Below, piece by piece: positions 34,340-46,820 of a DNA stretch of 64,000 bases (the stretch's first letter is position 1; every line of letters starts with the position of its first letter). The notes beneath the pieces are model-generated. The model made no database searches. It worked only from the letters and a program-made list of their open reading frames with translations, and was not told the origin of the DNA. A program made the translations under genes and the position numbers. Source of the stretch: Ryuthela nishihirai (taxonomy: Eukaryota > Arthropoda > Arachnida > Araneae > Heptathelidae); contig JAWZYU010000010.1 in the NCBI GenBank assembly GCA_038380435.1, positions 39,776,135 through 39,840,134 of the forward strand, given 5' to 3'.

Positions 34340-34655
34340 AAAGTAATGTTATCAAGTCATCGATCCTTCGTAAGATCAAGTTGTAGATCAGATATTCTCA
34401 CCATGATCATCCGGGGTATCCAATTTATAGTCGTGATATTCCATGTCAAATCAGGCAATGAGTGTCAGGTGATTCTCACGGATTCTATTGAAATACACAC
34501 ACACATATATATATACGAGATTACTCTTAGTAAGAACATCAGAAATAAAACTGTTTTTGATCAAAAAAATTTCAAAAGTTATGGCAGTTTGAATATAATG
34601 AGTCTAAAACGACACGTGCTCTGCTCCTAATAGTTCAAAAAACTATATATATATA
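34340..34655. repeat. Fragment related to the foldback arm end
   Basis: It contains, in order, a GATTCTATTGAAAT block, GATTACTCTTAGTAAGAACA, AAAAGTTATGGCAGT, GAGTCTAAAACGACACGTGC and CTCCTAATAG. These match the outer arm ends of the 19.7-24.0 kb foldback (complement of 23860-24000). Confidence 0.7.
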
Positions 34656-34669
34656 TATACACTGCTGGC

Positions 34670-35945
34670 CATTAAAAGTGCAACACCAGGAAATACAAAA
34701 GATATCAAAGACATATTTAGTGAATACATAGCTTATGTTACAAGGATCAAATGATTACAAATACAACTCGGTTAGACTTGTGGAATACAAAGAAATCAGT
34801 ATCTTGTATAGCCACCATGAGCGGCAATAACCGCTGCTACACGGTCCGGCATTGAGAGGATGAGACGTCGGATGTGTGTTTGGGGAATGTCAGTCCATGC
34901 AGTTTCGATACGTAGCCAAAGTTCATCTGTTGTAGCAGCTGCTGGTGTCTAGTCGTCGTGAGATCATGGACTAGACATGTTCAATTGGGGACAGATCTGG
35001 TGAACGTGCAGGCCAAGGCAGAAGTGTCATATGGTGGCTATCCAGGAATTGTTGGACTACTGCATGCCATATGTGGAGAGCCCAGAAGAGCCCGTGAAGA
35101 TAAGGTACGACTGCAGACACCTCAATGATGTAAAGCTGGATGTTCAAAGTACCAGTAATGCATACTAGGCACCTGTGTGAGTGGAGTCCAATGGCACCCC
35201 ACACCATAACACTGGGAGCTGGATCTGTATGGCGCTACATCATGAATGTCTCACTGGGCCTGCCGCCACAGTACACCAGATATGGATTCGTCCATCATGG
35301 TGCGGCATACTGAAGCGGAATTTGTCTGAAAAGACGATGCGATGCCATTCGCACATCCATATATGACGTTCTTGGCACCATTGCAGATGCATACGCCTGT
35401 GCTATAGAGTCAGTGGTAGCCAAAGCAATGGCCACCTAACAAAGATGCCCCGATGCTACGACGTCAAACCGTACATGTGTACGCTGGTTGATGTGCAACA
35501 CACCCTAACTATTTGAGCTAAGGTGTTTGATGTGACTCTACGATCATTCAAAACCATGCACACAAGATGTCTGTCCTCTCTTCCGTTTGTATGACAGGGA
35601 CGTTGAGACCTCTCACGTCGGTGAGTTCTTTCCTCCTCTACCACTGACGCCATATTCTCATCACTGTGGCAGCATTCCGTCCAACACAAGCATCGATGTC
35701 TCGGTACGATAACCCATCTTCCCGTAATCCCACAATTCTCCCTCGATCAAAGTCAGAAACCTGGTCGTATGGATGCTGTGTTCTTCGACGGGGCATACTT
35801 GATCCTTTAATGCACAAGAACTGCGAGCAAACACAATTCCAGTGCTTGACATCGGCTCTTTGTAATCTCCTCTTACACCACTTCCAGGGGAGGTTACTGT
35901 CATACATGATGTGCGTATGAGCTGCGATTGGTATCATTTACATGT
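34670..35945 (-). pseudogene. Tc1-like transposon, frame-broken, one end missing
   Basis: The left terminal repeat (CACTGCTGGCCATTAAAAGT, then GCAACACC) begins directly after a TA run at 34670. On the minus strand the transposase starts near 35790 with PRRRTQHPYDQVSDFDRGRI, VGLREDGLSYRDID and GRNAATVMRIWRQW, a Tc1-type paired helix-turn-helix. Middle frames follow (HTNGREDRH..., then ARVCC-like and DESRF-region equivalents), then MVWGAIG (35207) and LPWPARSPDLSPIEHV near 34980. At least three frame changes are needed. No matching terminal repeat was found on the right, so the 5' end is lost. It is a different subfamily from the 9.8-kb copy. Confidence 0.85.
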
Positions 35946-37533
35946 TCTCCCATGTGGCTAGACATTTAGTAGTATTTACATGTCTCTCCATAATGAGTAG
36001 TCACCCATCTTACATATTTCGGGACAATCCGATGAGTTTCGGGACAATCCGATGGAAGAAAGTGAGGCCTGTATGGGCAAAATAAAGTATCATTTTTTTT
36101 AAAAGGCTCCCCCTCCCTTAGGGGGTGGGGGAAGTAGGTATGGGGTAGTATATAGACTTAAAGTGTGGAGGAAACAAATCTCTAGATGGGGCTCAAGAAA
36201 ATAATTCTTATCTTCTCTTAGTCCCCCCCTCCCTCCCACCCAGAGTTTTTATCTTGGGGGATGAAATTTTGTAGGGGAAGAGGCGGCATGGGATGGTACT
36301 AGTAGAGTGAAATTTGCAGAAATTGGTTGAAAATTATGGGGAGGAGGAGGCTAAGAGGGTAGTCAACAATAAGTGTCGACCACTAGTAGTATCGAACGTC
36401 CACCCGCAGGGCAGCATGAAACTCTACAAACTATTCACCCCTCAAATGATAAAATCCCCCAAGCCGATAAAGGCAACTTGGAGCAGGTTGTTCCTTTGGA
36501 ATAATGTGAGTCGTGCGCACCGACGTCAATGGTAAATTCCACTAGTCAGCAAGGGCTCCCAGAAATCTCACTACAGTTTGAAAAGAGAGATTCCTGGATG
36601 GCATTTCTCTGTTTGCTAATGACGCCAAGCCTAAATCCCTTCAGAGTCAAAGCCTGCACCACACTTGCTTTGTTCAAGGTAGTGGTGATTACCCTTCTAC
36701 CATCGTTTTGTGCGCGCCCAGCTATAGAAAATGCAGAATACAATGGTAAATCCTTACATGTGTGCGGTACAACAGGAGGAAAGGCAATTTGCAAAACTGT
36801 AGATGATGTATTAGCTACGGTAGAACATCATAGTGAACTAAAACATGAAGCACATGAAGAACGTTTAACTTCAGTTGACGACGCATCGGATACGGTGGCT
36901 ATTTTTATTTCTTGCATCTTTAATAATGTATCTGACAGGAATGATATAGGGAAATAAATATAATGAAACAATTTCTTCTACTGATAACAAAATCAGATGT
37001 AAGATTGATAATCAGAGACGTATTTCAGATAAATATTATAAACAAAATTTTCAATGTACGTTTTATGAAGAGTATTTCAAAAGAAGGTTTTCTTTTTCGG
37101 AACCAATCCCCTTTTTTTCCATAAAATGTTGGTCTCAATTTGGTTTTAATATAATCAGGTTTTGATTTATACGGTGATATCTCGGAATCTATCTACAGTG
37201 TAAGACCTATCTACCTAGGGATAGGTATAATCTTATTTTAATGAATTGCTTTTGTGCCCAAAAGAAAAAGAATAGACTATTTTTCGGCCAAAAGGCCTAG
37301 TAAAGTTGCGAAATCCATTTTATTTTCGCCAGTGAACCTCTTAATTCGAAAAGAAGCGCTACCTCGTGTATCGTCCCCCCCCCTTTAAATGCATTTTCAC
37401 GATCTTCCCCTTACACAGTGTATAATCGAAAGAACGTTCTATTTGAACTGTAAATCTACTTTAACTGTAGAACTTAACAATCGTTTGAATTCCTTTAAGA
37501 GGAAGCTTTTTACACAAACTTTCATTGTGATTA
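35946..37533. other. Unassigned interval with two open frames
   Basis: A short tandem duplication (GTTTCGGGACAATCCGATG twice) lies near 36018-36054. Purine- and pyrimidine-rich runs lie at 36100-36250. Open frames at 36314-36535 and 36529-36957 overlap in different phases and encode about 73 and 142 residues, with no domain I recognise. Both might be one decayed gene or element. Confidence 0.3.
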
Positions 37534-37737
37534 AAATAAATAAATAAATACCCCCTCAAGCAGCTGCTTGCCACAAAGGTCTGACAGTAGCCTGATCAGT
37601 TTATATGCCATCGTAGAAGGTCTGAGAGGATGGCAGGACCTCAGCAGAAAAACGACACAAACAGCCATGCCTTACCCGGGGTTCGAACCCAGATCCCTTA
37701 GATCAGTAGCCAAGCGCGCTAACCACTCGGCCATTAG
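37534..37737 (-). repeat. SINE-B copy
   Basis: A TAAATAAATA tail on the left, then body (CCCCTCAAGCAGCTGCTTGC, GGTCTGACAG) and a tRNA-like head on the right with B box GGGTTCGAACCC (complement) and A-box-like GGCCGAGTGGTTAGCGCGCT (complement). Confidence 0.9.
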
Positions 37738-39546
37738 AGAACTTTAATCATATTTGAACGTTTCAGCGATAATTCACTTGCTTATATTCTTAACCGTTGT
37801 TTAGAAGACGGCCACGTTTGCATTGAATTCATTAAATGACTACTAAAGTGTACAGTGGACATGAAGTGTTCAATGGAAGCAAAACAAATAAAATTCAAAT
37901 AATATCGTTAAAATACATTAATTAGAATAACTTAATTTATAATTTACATATAATCCTATTCTAATTCGCATTTCAAATTCTTAAATGCAGTCGCCCTAAG
38001 TCATACTGAATCGAAATCATGATTCAGGTATGATTGCAAATTATTAGCGTAAGCTAGATTACTTTTATCTTAAATAATATTAGCAAAATAGTATTTATAG
38101 GCTGCAAAATAAATATTAATAAATGCATACAATTATTGGGGGATAAATAACTATCTAAATTTTATAATACTAAAATAAATTGCATACAACTTATTTTGGT
38201 GCCTGTAGTTTAATCCTTTATAAGCTGTAATGAACTCATAGGACAGAAGAGAACATAATATATTTGTATGAAGTTGCCGAAGTTTCGCATTCGATATTGA
38301 AACTTACGAATCTCGTGATTACTAATAGCAGCACGATCTTTTATAGTTTGTGAAATGAAATAATACATACAGAGAGGCCCTGATTAGAAAAAAATCAAGT
38401 GATGTGATGTGATAAAATGTGATGAGAAGTTAGAAACCCTTCAACGATGGGCTTCCTGTTATCCCAAACAAAGAATCGGACGTGTAAATCACAATGTAGA
38501 AAATAAAAATAATAGTTTTCCTGGATTTTTTAAAAGTTCCTACTTATGCAGAGTAGACTTTCTGTAATCCAATACTCTTGGATCTTAATTTCTTTTCTTT
38601 TCTGCGCCAAAAGAGATTTCAAAAACAAAATTAACACTTCAAACAAGGTATAAAAAATAACAGTCACATTTCTTTCTTCAGTTCCACCACAAAAATAACC
38701 ATGAGGTTATCACTTGAGATACTGGCCACTAGAGAAAGTTTGTAAGCAAAAACACATTTTTCTTCAACAGTCAATATTTCATATTTGTATATTAAATTCC
38801 TCTTCTTTTTATTTTCGAATAGCGAAAACCCAGCAAAGGATGAATTCAGATTCTGTATAATTAAGAACTTTCCTCCAAGAAACTGAGAATCAGGGTCTGA
38901 ATTTTAAATCTATTGCTTTTACTGCAGCTTCTGCAGAGAAGAGATTTCATTGACAATTCTTCATCAATAATCTTCTTCATCTTTTCCTTCAGAATTCGTC
39001 GTTGAAATTGATAGAGAAGACAATGTAAAAAGACATGAGAAATATTTTCTGGAGTTTTACAGATGGCACAAAGTGGAGAGGGTTTTTTGTTAATTTTGAA
39101 GAGCTTGGGGGAGGCAATAAACTCAACTGAAAAAAAAAAGGTAAAAAGTGGTGTCCAAGAGACTAAATTTGCATTATAACATTCCCCCTTCGTTTTACAG
39201 ATCTCAAAAAATGTGCGAAAAATTGATAAGTTTAATATTTTTTTTATTATATTCCCCTTACCAACATTCTCAAGGGGAGGATCCTCCCTAGATCCGGCCC
39301 TGAATACAGAGCAAAGTTAATCCAATTGTTTCAAAATATCGTTTTATTAATATTTATATTTAGAAAAAAAACTAGACCCTATCTTTCACGCATTGAGTGC
39401 ACAGAGAATTGAGCGCATTGACTGCACAGATTAGGTTTTCAGCCAATGAATGAGGACTTGATTGCTTAGATGGGATTCGTTGACAGACAAACACAGGGCA
39501 GCCTCGGACTTGTCCCCAAAATCACGTCCCAACCATCAAACTGCTG
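37738..39546. other. Unassigned AT-rich interval
   Basis: No gene or repeat family recognised. Confidence 0.4.
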
Positions 39547-40002
39547 CAATAGAGCAGTGTCTCTCAAACTGTGTGCCGCGGCACAGTAGTGTGCCGCGAG
39601 AGATTTTCAAATTGACACTAAATATTCCAAAGATTTCATTTTGACTTGACTTGTGTTATCGACGTGCTTTAATATCGACGTGCTATCGACGTGCTTTAAT
39701 AAAAATCTTTCAGATTTTATCAACTGGGATCTTGTAAGTATTTATCAAGCTTTTTAGCCAAGAATAATGCAAATTTGTTCGCAGAAACAAGCTCATATAT
39801 CCCATTGAAATATGTTCATATCTAAATTTTAAATAAATTGCATTTAACGAAACTTCAATTTTCCTCTTTTTTTTTTACGTAACCATCAAAAATTCTTTTT
39901 TAGGTGTGCCGCGGAAAAAAAATTAGATTCAGTGTGCCGCGGAAAAAAAATTAGATTCAGTGTGCCGCAGAGTAAAAAAGTTTGCGAGACACTGCAATAG
40001 AG
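39547..40002. mobile_element. hAT-type MITE with perfect 8-bp TSD
   Basis: The element spans 39555-39994 (440 bp) and is flanked by CAATAGAG on both sides. The ends are CAGTGTCTCTCAAACTGTGT on the left and CAGTGTCTCGCAAACTTTTT (complement) on the right, both leading into GTGTGCCGCGG motifs. A 28-bp segment (GTGTGCCGCGGAAAAAAAAT...) is tandemly duplicated near the right end. It has no coding capacity and its ends differ from the autonomous hAT at 17 kb, so another transposase must have moved it. Confidence 0.93.
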
Positions 40003-40189
40003 GAAAATAACCTCGACTCTTACTTTGACTATACTCTGACTTTTACTGTTGGAGAATGCTATAGAGCTCTGGGCATATATTCAGCCGTCCCTCTGATACC
40101 CACGATGGCAACACATTTGCAGCTTTGAGCGTAATGCTCTACTGAAAATGAACTGAATGCAAAACCGGCAAAATACTTTTTAAAAAAAA

Positions 40190-40430
40190 TCAAGTTAATT
40201 ATGATTTTAATTATCCATTTTAATTTAGTATTTAAATTAATGTAATATTAAATTTTTAATTAATGTAATATTAAATTTTTAATTAATGTAATATTAAATT
40301 TTTAATTAAGGTAATATTAAAATTTAAATTAAGATAAAATCAGAGTTAAAATAAGATAAAATCAGAGTTAAAATAAGATAAAATAAAATTTTAAATTAAG
40401 ATGAAATTTAAATTAAAATTAATATATAAT
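40190..40430. repeat. AT-rich tandem repeats
   Basis: Units of TAATGTAATATTAAATTTTT (about 23 bp with the spacer) repeat about three times. They are followed by a second unit, AAGATAAAATCAGAGTTAAA (about 22 bp), repeated two to three times. Confidence 0.8.
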
Positions 40431-40498
40431 TATGTGAGAAAAATTTACCGCCGACGGTACGAGATTCGAATCCCCGACTCTCCAGACACATGCCAGCT
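40428..40498 (-). repeat. SINE-D / tRNA-like fragment
   Basis: On the minus strand it reads TCTGGAGAGTCGGGGATTCG then AATCTCG, a B-box-like core, followed by GGCGGTAAATTTTTCTCACA. The same order occurs at 43026-43120. Confidence 0.6.
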
Positions 40499-40750
40499 AA
40501 TCATTTTTACTAGATTTCTATTTCAGATAAATACAGTCGTATAAATTAAATATGATTGTATTTATCAAAGACAAGAAAAAGAAAGTTGTCAGTGTTTACA
40601 AGTAATAGGTAAAATAAGCCATCTAAGGGTGGCAGACCGTCTTAACTAGAAGCCTGCTCCAAGCTGCATATCACGTGACGAGACGTCAATACCGTGGGCT
40701 TTACGCTTTTCGGCTGTCATCAATTGCTATAGTAGCGCCATATTTGAAAT
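40499..40750. other. Unassigned interval
   Basis: No repeat recognised. It precedes the small open frame at 40775. Confidence 0.35.
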
Positions 40751-40774
40751 CGCTTTTTGCTTCACAAACTTACA

Positions 40775-40972
40775 CAGGAGAAGTCAGATGCTAAAGCTGT
40801 ATTAAATAATGAGGCTGTTAGTGTATGTGACATTTTGCCTAATACATTATTACAGAAAAGCATTGATTATGTTTCAAACATTTTGCTAAATAATTATAGC
40901 AAAGTGAGGAATGACAAAAACTATAAAACAAAAACAAGAAATATATCAGTGTTTAAAAGTAAAAATGACTAA
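40775..40972 (+). other. Small open frame, possible exon
   Basis: An open frame follows a TTACACAG that could serve as a splice acceptor, and ends with TAA at 40970-40972. The peptide (EKSDAKAVLNNEAVSVCDIL, PNTLLQKSIDYVSNILLNNY...) is mixed and hydrophilic, as in a real C-terminal exon, but no family is recognised. It lies outside all repeats identified here. Confidence 0.25.
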
Positions 40973-41164
40973 ATCTTAGAATTATCTTTTAAATATTGAA
41001 AGCATTTTATTTGCTTATGTCCAACAGTATCAGCATCATAGATGTTACAATATTTGTTTTTTTTTCTCTTCGCTTCCCGTTATGTGTAAGCAAAGGATAT
41101 TCAGACTTCATTTCGAAAGAAACATTTTTGTGATGATAGATATAATATCTATCAACATTGAGTA

Positions 41165-41366
41165 AATAAAAAATAAAAATAAATACCCCCTCAAGCAGCT
41201 GCTTGCCACAGAGGTCTGACAGGAGCCTGTCAGTTTATATGCCACAGTAGGAGATCTGAGAGGATGGCAGGACCTCAGCAGAAAAACGACACACACATCC
41301 ATGCCTAATTCCGGGGCTCGAACCCAGGTCCCTTAGATCAGTAGCCAAGCGTGCTAACCACGTGTG
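41165..41366 (-). repeat. SINE-B copy
   Basis: An AAATAAAAATAAATA tail on the left, body and a tRNA-like head on the right (CTCGAACCCAGGTCCCTTAG). It is similar in length and order to the copy at 37.5 kb. Confidence 0.9.
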
Positions 41367-41486
41367 AGTAATTCAAATTGTTTAATAGAATCTCATACAT
41401 GATTACAATATTTTTTATTCTGTTCATTTGCTTAGTTGTGTGAGTAAATATCTTTCAGCTTTCACTTTTAAGCAAATATTAATGTC

Positions 41487-41898
41487 GATCTGTGAATGGG
41501 GCGGGGAGTGGCTCAGTCGGTAGCGCGCCAGGCTCGTAATCTGTAGTTCCCAGGTTCGAGTCCCAGCTGGGTCAGAGTTGAGATTTATCTCCGCAAAAAA
41601 TCCCCGCCCTGCCCATGGTCAGTAGGGGACACCTATTGGCTTGGAAAGGCCGTCGTCTGTCGGATGGGACGTTAAGCCGTGGGCCCGTGTGCGGGAGAGA
41701 CCATACCCTGTGCACGTTAAAGAACACGCTGGATGGCCTTGTCGGGAGGCTACCATCTGTCTCCCAACAGCTGTTCCAGTGGGTCCCCTCCCCCAACCTT
41801 CTCTGAGCCTTTGGGGTCCATGTGACCTGGCCATTTAGCCCATGGTGTGCAAAAAAGTGCCGCTCAGAGGTAAAACAACCCAACCCGATCTGTGAATG
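41487..41898 (+). repeat. SINE-A copy with perfect 12-bp TSD
   Basis: A full-length forward copy (41499-41886) flanked by GATCTGTGAATG on both sides. Confidence 0.95.
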
Positions 41899-43025
41899 TG
41901 TCTCTCTCTTGTTGTGTCTCTACTGAGTCGGCAATTGAAACTGAATGAAATATATTTTCTTGTGCTTATTTGCTTAGTTGTGTGAGCGACATTCACAAGT
42001 CATTTTTAAGCCAATATTAATGACGTGTGTCTGTTGAGTCAGCAATTGAAATTTGGCAGAATATTGCTTCTTCTGCTCATTTAATGATGGCATTAAAACT
42101 ATTCAGATGTCAATATTTACTCTGAGGAACTGAAATTACTGCTTAGTAGAATCCCATAGTAGAATGGAATATTTTTTCTTCTGCTTGTTTGCAGTGTTGT
42201 GTAAGTTACATTCACAAGTCATTTGTAATCGAATATTGATGTGATGACTGATGCAGCGTGTCTTGAAACAGTAGTTAAAAATACTGCTTAAAAGAAACTC
42301 GTGACTTATTAGAATACTTTGTCCTGATTATTTGCTGAGATGTTTCAGTAAATAATGATCAAAAATTTATTTTTATTCAAACATTTATCATTCAGTTCCA
42401 TTATTAGAAAGAAATTATTATTTAAGTAAGTCATAATTCTTTTTTCTGAAGTGCAAGATGTTTAAAAAATTATTTGACTACTTAAAGCATTAATCCTAGA
42501 CGAGATGTAAATGTTATGTAATATTTGTGTCATTTCTATTGTGTTTGCAATTTTGTGTCAGATGACTTCGCTTTCATATAAAAATCAGGTAGAAATATTT
42601 CGTATTTTCTTTATAAAATGCGAAACTTTAAAAAATTTCTTTATAAAAAAGCTTTAATATTCATCTGATTTTGAATAAAATTATTGAAATAAAATTTACA
42701 TTGGTACTTTAATTCTACATCTATCAACATTAAAATCTTTAGAGTATTATGTTATGAAATAAAAATAATTTAAAATAAATATACCCTTAAATTCCACAGC
42801 TATCAGCAGCATGGCTTTGAAATTTTATTTGTCAAAATTCATTCAAAAAAACTTATATTTTAATTCATGAGGTGTCAATTGTAAACGTTTTCAAAGGATA
42901 TTTACATAAATGTATCGAATATAAAGGAAAACAGTGAGATATCCTGGAGCATACTTCAGTGGGTTTTGATGAACATAAGCCCATGCCTTTGATGTTGATA
43001 CGTTGGAGCAGGCCCGTTCCTTCAC
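41899..43025. other. Unassigned interval with a diffuse internal repeat
   Basis: Loosely repeated phrases (TTTGCTTAGTTGTGTGAG, TTCACAAGTCATTTNTAA, AATATTNATG) recur at about 41430, 41970 and 42185. This suggests an old ~0.2-0.5 kb tandem duplication. No gene was recognised. Confidence 0.4.
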
Positions 43026-43120
43026 GACGGCCCCGGTTTAACGGTAGAGCGCTCCGGCATGTATCTGGAGTCGTGGATTCGAATTCCGCGCCTTCAGCGA
43101 TAATTTTTTCCACATAATTA
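43026..43120 (+). repeat. SINE-D / tRNA-like copy
   Basis: A tRNA-like sequence with A-box-like TTTAACGGTAGAGCGC and B box GGATTCGAATTCC is followed by CTTCAGCGATAATTTTTTCC. The acceptor ends do not pair, so it is not a functional tRNA. A second copy is at 40428-40498. Confidence 0.65.
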
Positions 43121-43295
43121 TTTATTAAATTTTATATATATACAAGTAATCTGCGTATTTACTATGGATTGATAAGATAAATAGATTTACAGAAATGTTG
43201 CTGGGGACTGGTCCCTATGGACCCTAATGACGAATCGCCCCTGGATGAGAGGAGGCTGTATACTGACCTTTTAAAACAGATTCTTGATCAAAGAG

Positions 43296-43678
43296 TTGGG
43301 TTGTTTTACCTCTGAGCGGCACTTTTTTGCACACCATGGGCTAAATGGCCAGGTCACATGGACCCCGAAGGCTCAGAGAAGGTTGGGGGAGGGGACCCAC
43401 TGGAACAGCTGTTGGGAGACAGATGGTAGCCTCCCGTCAAGGCCATCCAGCGTGTTCTTTAACGTGCACAGAGTATGACTCTCCCGTAAACGGGGCCACG
43501 GCTTAACGTCCCATCCGACGGACGGCGGCCTTTCCAAGCCCATCGGTGTCCCCTACTGACCGTGGGCAGGGCGGGGAATTTTGAGGAGATAAATCTCAAC
43601 GCTGACCCAGCTGGGACTCGAACCTGGGAACTACAGATTACGAGCCTGGCGCGCTACCGTCTGAGCAACTCCCGCCCC
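43296..43678 (-). repeat. SINE-A copy
   Basis: A full-length reverse copy with a well preserved head and tail. I find no clear TSD, so a later rearrangement at one flank is possible. Confidence 0.95.
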
Positions 43679-44796
43679 TTTATTTCCAGTGACCTTTTTC
43701 AGCAGACAACTTATTTTCAAATTCAGGTTATCCATTCACATAAAGTGGAATTGTTATAATACTTTTCGTAGCATAATGCGCATCAGACTATTTTTTAATA
43801 TAGTTATAAAATTGATCGCATCGTAATTCATTGCACAGAATAAAATTCAAGAAATCAGAAGAAAAAAATATTTTAATGAAACACTTTCTCCGAGAAAAAT
43901 TTCCATCACGAGTCAATTCATTACTAGAGTTTATCCACAATGCAAAGCAAAATTCCAAAAAACCGAAACGTGATCGCGAAACGGATTCGTAGAGCTGCAA
44001 TTAAAAAGCAGTTAGAATGGAAAGATCAGCTTTTACCGGAGATGCAACAAATCAATTGAAGAAAGATTTGTTTGCGAGTTCTTCTTCGTCAAAGGACAAA
44101 AAGAGTCGCTAATAACTTTCGAGTTTTGCCTGAAGCCTTGATCTTAAGATCTTCGCGAGCTAGCCTCTAATTAAATACAATTTAACACGATCGAATTCTC
44201 TGCCGCAGAGATTTGTTTTGTTTTGATTTTTTTCCCTCTTCTTTCACAGTGGAGGAAATTCGCGCCTCTTGCGTCCTGTCTTAATGCAGAGCGAATCTCC
44301 TTGACAAATTGAATCACGCCTTTTCCAGTCCATTATGCAGGTTAATTGTATTTCTGGCAGAGTTAACATTCCACCTTTACACTACTAATGAGTTCAAAAT
44401 CAGTTTGTCATTAATTCTGACACCTTTGTTTCTGTCACGAATTTCACTTTTCCTCCTGTAGATAAAGATTGATCAGATAAAAAAAAAGATCATTCCTTTC
44501 TGTAATAAAGTGTCAGCAGGTTTTCGTTTCTCTACGTAACTTAGAGAGTGAATTTAAATTTTAATATCGTGAAGAGGAGAAGAAATTGATTAATTAGTGT
44601 TTTCAATATCTTTAGTAGCTTTTCAGTAAATTCTTAACCTGCATATGTCACGTTGGGAGAAAAGATGGCACGAATATACATTGAGAGGTTGTCGTTTATT
44701 TTATTATCAATAAACAGACAAGACCAAACGGTCTTTTGTGTTAGCCCTACCTGAGATGTTAGTCAGCAGTGACTACGGTTGCTTGTATGAGAAGGT
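43679..44796. other. Unassigned interval
   Basis: No repeats shared with the rest of the window and no recognisable domain. Confidence 0.4.
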
Positions 44797-45201
44797 CTCT
44801 ACAAATGTTGGGTTGTTTTACCTCTGAGCGGCACTTTTTTGCACACCATGGGCTAAATGGCCAGGTCACATGGGCCCCGAAGGCTCAGAGAAGGTTGGGG
44901 GAGGGGACCCACTGGAACAGCTGTTGGGAGACAGATGGTAGCCTCCCGTCAAGGCCATCCAGCGTGTTCTTTAACGTGCACAGGGTATGGCTCTCCCGCA
45001 CATGGGGCCACGGCTTAATGTCCCATCCGACGGACGGCGGCCTTTCCAAGCCCATCGGTGTCCCCTACTGACCGTGGGCAGGGCGGGGAATTTTGCGGAG
45101 ATAAATTTCAATGCTGACCCAGCTGGGACTCGAACCTGGGAACTACAGATTACGAGGCTGGCGCGCTACCGACTGAGCCACCCCCGCCCCCTCTACAAAT
45201 G
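44797..45201 (-). repeat. SINE-A copy with perfect 11-bp TSD
   Basis: A full-length reverse copy (44808-45190) flanked by CTCTACAAATG on both sides. Confidence 0.95.
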
Positions 45202-45950
45202 AAAAAGTAGGAGTAGTTTCCAAGATCTTACACTGTTCTTCAGGTTGGAAAGAAAAAAAAATAGCATAAATTTTTATAACGCCATCTATTCCTGGGCCGT
45301 AGCAAAATTTCGTGCAACTTACTGACGTAAACGTTTTTTTAATTTGATATGTCAATTGTTGATATTGAGTATTACAGAAAACAAAAACTTTATAACATTA
45401 ACAGAATGACTGTAACATTTAGCATTTATAGCCAATTGTTTCATATTTAGCGATAAATTATATGACAGTCATATATACAAGCGATTTAAAAAGAAAATAC
45501 GTGGAATGGGTATTTTAGTTTAAAACACCTTCTTATCAGTTTGTTCTGCGCTAATTTTCATATATACGCGGAACGATATCAAAAATGCTTCATGGTTCGT
45601 TGTTCGCCATTATCGGCACAGGGACAAAAGATTCGCACATCATTTCCGCCAAATTCTGGGTGCCAGTCGCTATCTCAAGCCAATGTTAAGAGTGTCTGGA
45701 GTGAAGTGGCTGGAGAAAAGTGGCCACCTGTATCTTCTGCTAAGAGGTGATGACGTCTCCAAAGAGTGGAAGTGAGAGACAACTCTTCCTCAGTGCCTCG
45801 ACATGTGCAAGGCGCTCCTACCACCAGATGCATCCCCAGGGAGACGATGTATGGCATCACCTGGCAAACGAACGACCCACGTGGTAGAGAGAGCAACATC
45901 AAATAAATATCAAGCCCCGCTAATATTTTCTCCTTCTGGTTGGTTGATAC
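45202..45950. other. Unassigned interval
   Basis: No gene recognised. GC content rises from about 45590 toward the array. Confidence 0.4.
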
Positions 45951-45954
45951 TGAC

Positions 45955-46610
45955 CCAATGGAGGGAGCAGATGAGGTCCTTTGTGAAGGGCTGAGAGGGT
46001 TCGGAGGGATCAGATGAGGCCCTTTGTGAAGGGCTGAGAGCGTCCGGAGGGAGCAGATGAGGCACTTTGTGAAGGGCTGAGAGGTCCGGAGGGAGCAGAT
46101 GAGGCCCTTTGTGAAGGGCTGAGAGGGTCCGGAGGGAGCAGATGAGACCCTTTGTGAAGAACTGAGAGGGTCCGGAGGGAGCAGATGAGACCCTTTGTGA
46201 AGGGCTGAGAGCGTCCGGAGGGAGCAGATGAGGCCCTTTGGGAAGGGCTGAGAGCGTCCGGAGGGAGCAGATGAGGCCCTTTGGGAAGGGCTGAGAGCGT
46301 CCGGAGGGAACAGATGAGGCTCTTTTGGAAGGGCTGATAGCGTCCGGAGGGAGCAGATGATGCCCTTTGGGAATGGCTGAGAGGGTCAGGAGGGAGCAGA
46401 TGAGGTCCTTTGTGAAGGGCTGAGAGAGTGCGGAGGGAGAAGATGAGGCCCTTTGTGAGGGGCTGAGAGGGTTCGGAGGGAGCAGATGAGGCCCTTTGTG
46501 AAGGGCTGAGAGGGTCCGGAGGGAGCAGATGAGGCCCTTTGTGTAGGGCTGAGAGGGTCCGGAGGGAGCAGATGAGCCCTTTGTGAAGGGCTGAGAGGGT
46601 CCGGAGGAAG
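45955..46610 (+). repeat. 43-bp minisatellite, ~15 copies
   Basis: The unit GGAGGGAGCAGATGAGGCCC + TTTGTGAAGGGCTGAGAGGG + TCC is repeated with point variants (AGCGTCC, TTTGGGAAGG). It is strongly purine-biased on the plus strand. Confidence 0.95.
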
Positions 46611-46634
46611 GAGAGAGAGGGAAAGAGAAAAGGC

Positions 46635-46820
46635 TTGGAAATGCGTGAGAAAGAGTTTTTAGAGACGAGCGAAGAAAGTCAGAAAGAAGGTGCTGAGAAA
46701 GTGAGGGCGAGTGAAGAAAGTCAGAGAGAAGGTGTTGAGAAAGTGACGATGAGTAAGCCCTTATCTGCTTGTCTGCTCTCAGAAAGCAAATGCTGCGATG
46801 TTTTCAGCCACACCAACTGA
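46635..46820 (+). repeat. 42-bp duplication inside a short open frame
   Basis: Two copies of a 42-bp unit encode the 14-residue repeat SEESQKEGAEKVRA / SEESQREGVEKVTM, keeping frame. It abuts the minisatellite and is purine-rich. The coding reading is not supported by any known family. Confidence 0.5.

Noticed and set aside
36314..36957. Two overlapping open frames as a gene
   Set aside because: I could not recognise a domain, and the frames are out of phase with each other. They are noted as unassigned only.
44769..45202. Repeated open frames of 60-120 residues (GCFTSERHFFAHHGLNGQVT and related)
   Set aside because: They recur wherever a SINE-A copy lies, on either strand and in several phases, and start and stop with the SINE. 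They are translations of a pol III retroposon, not a protein family.
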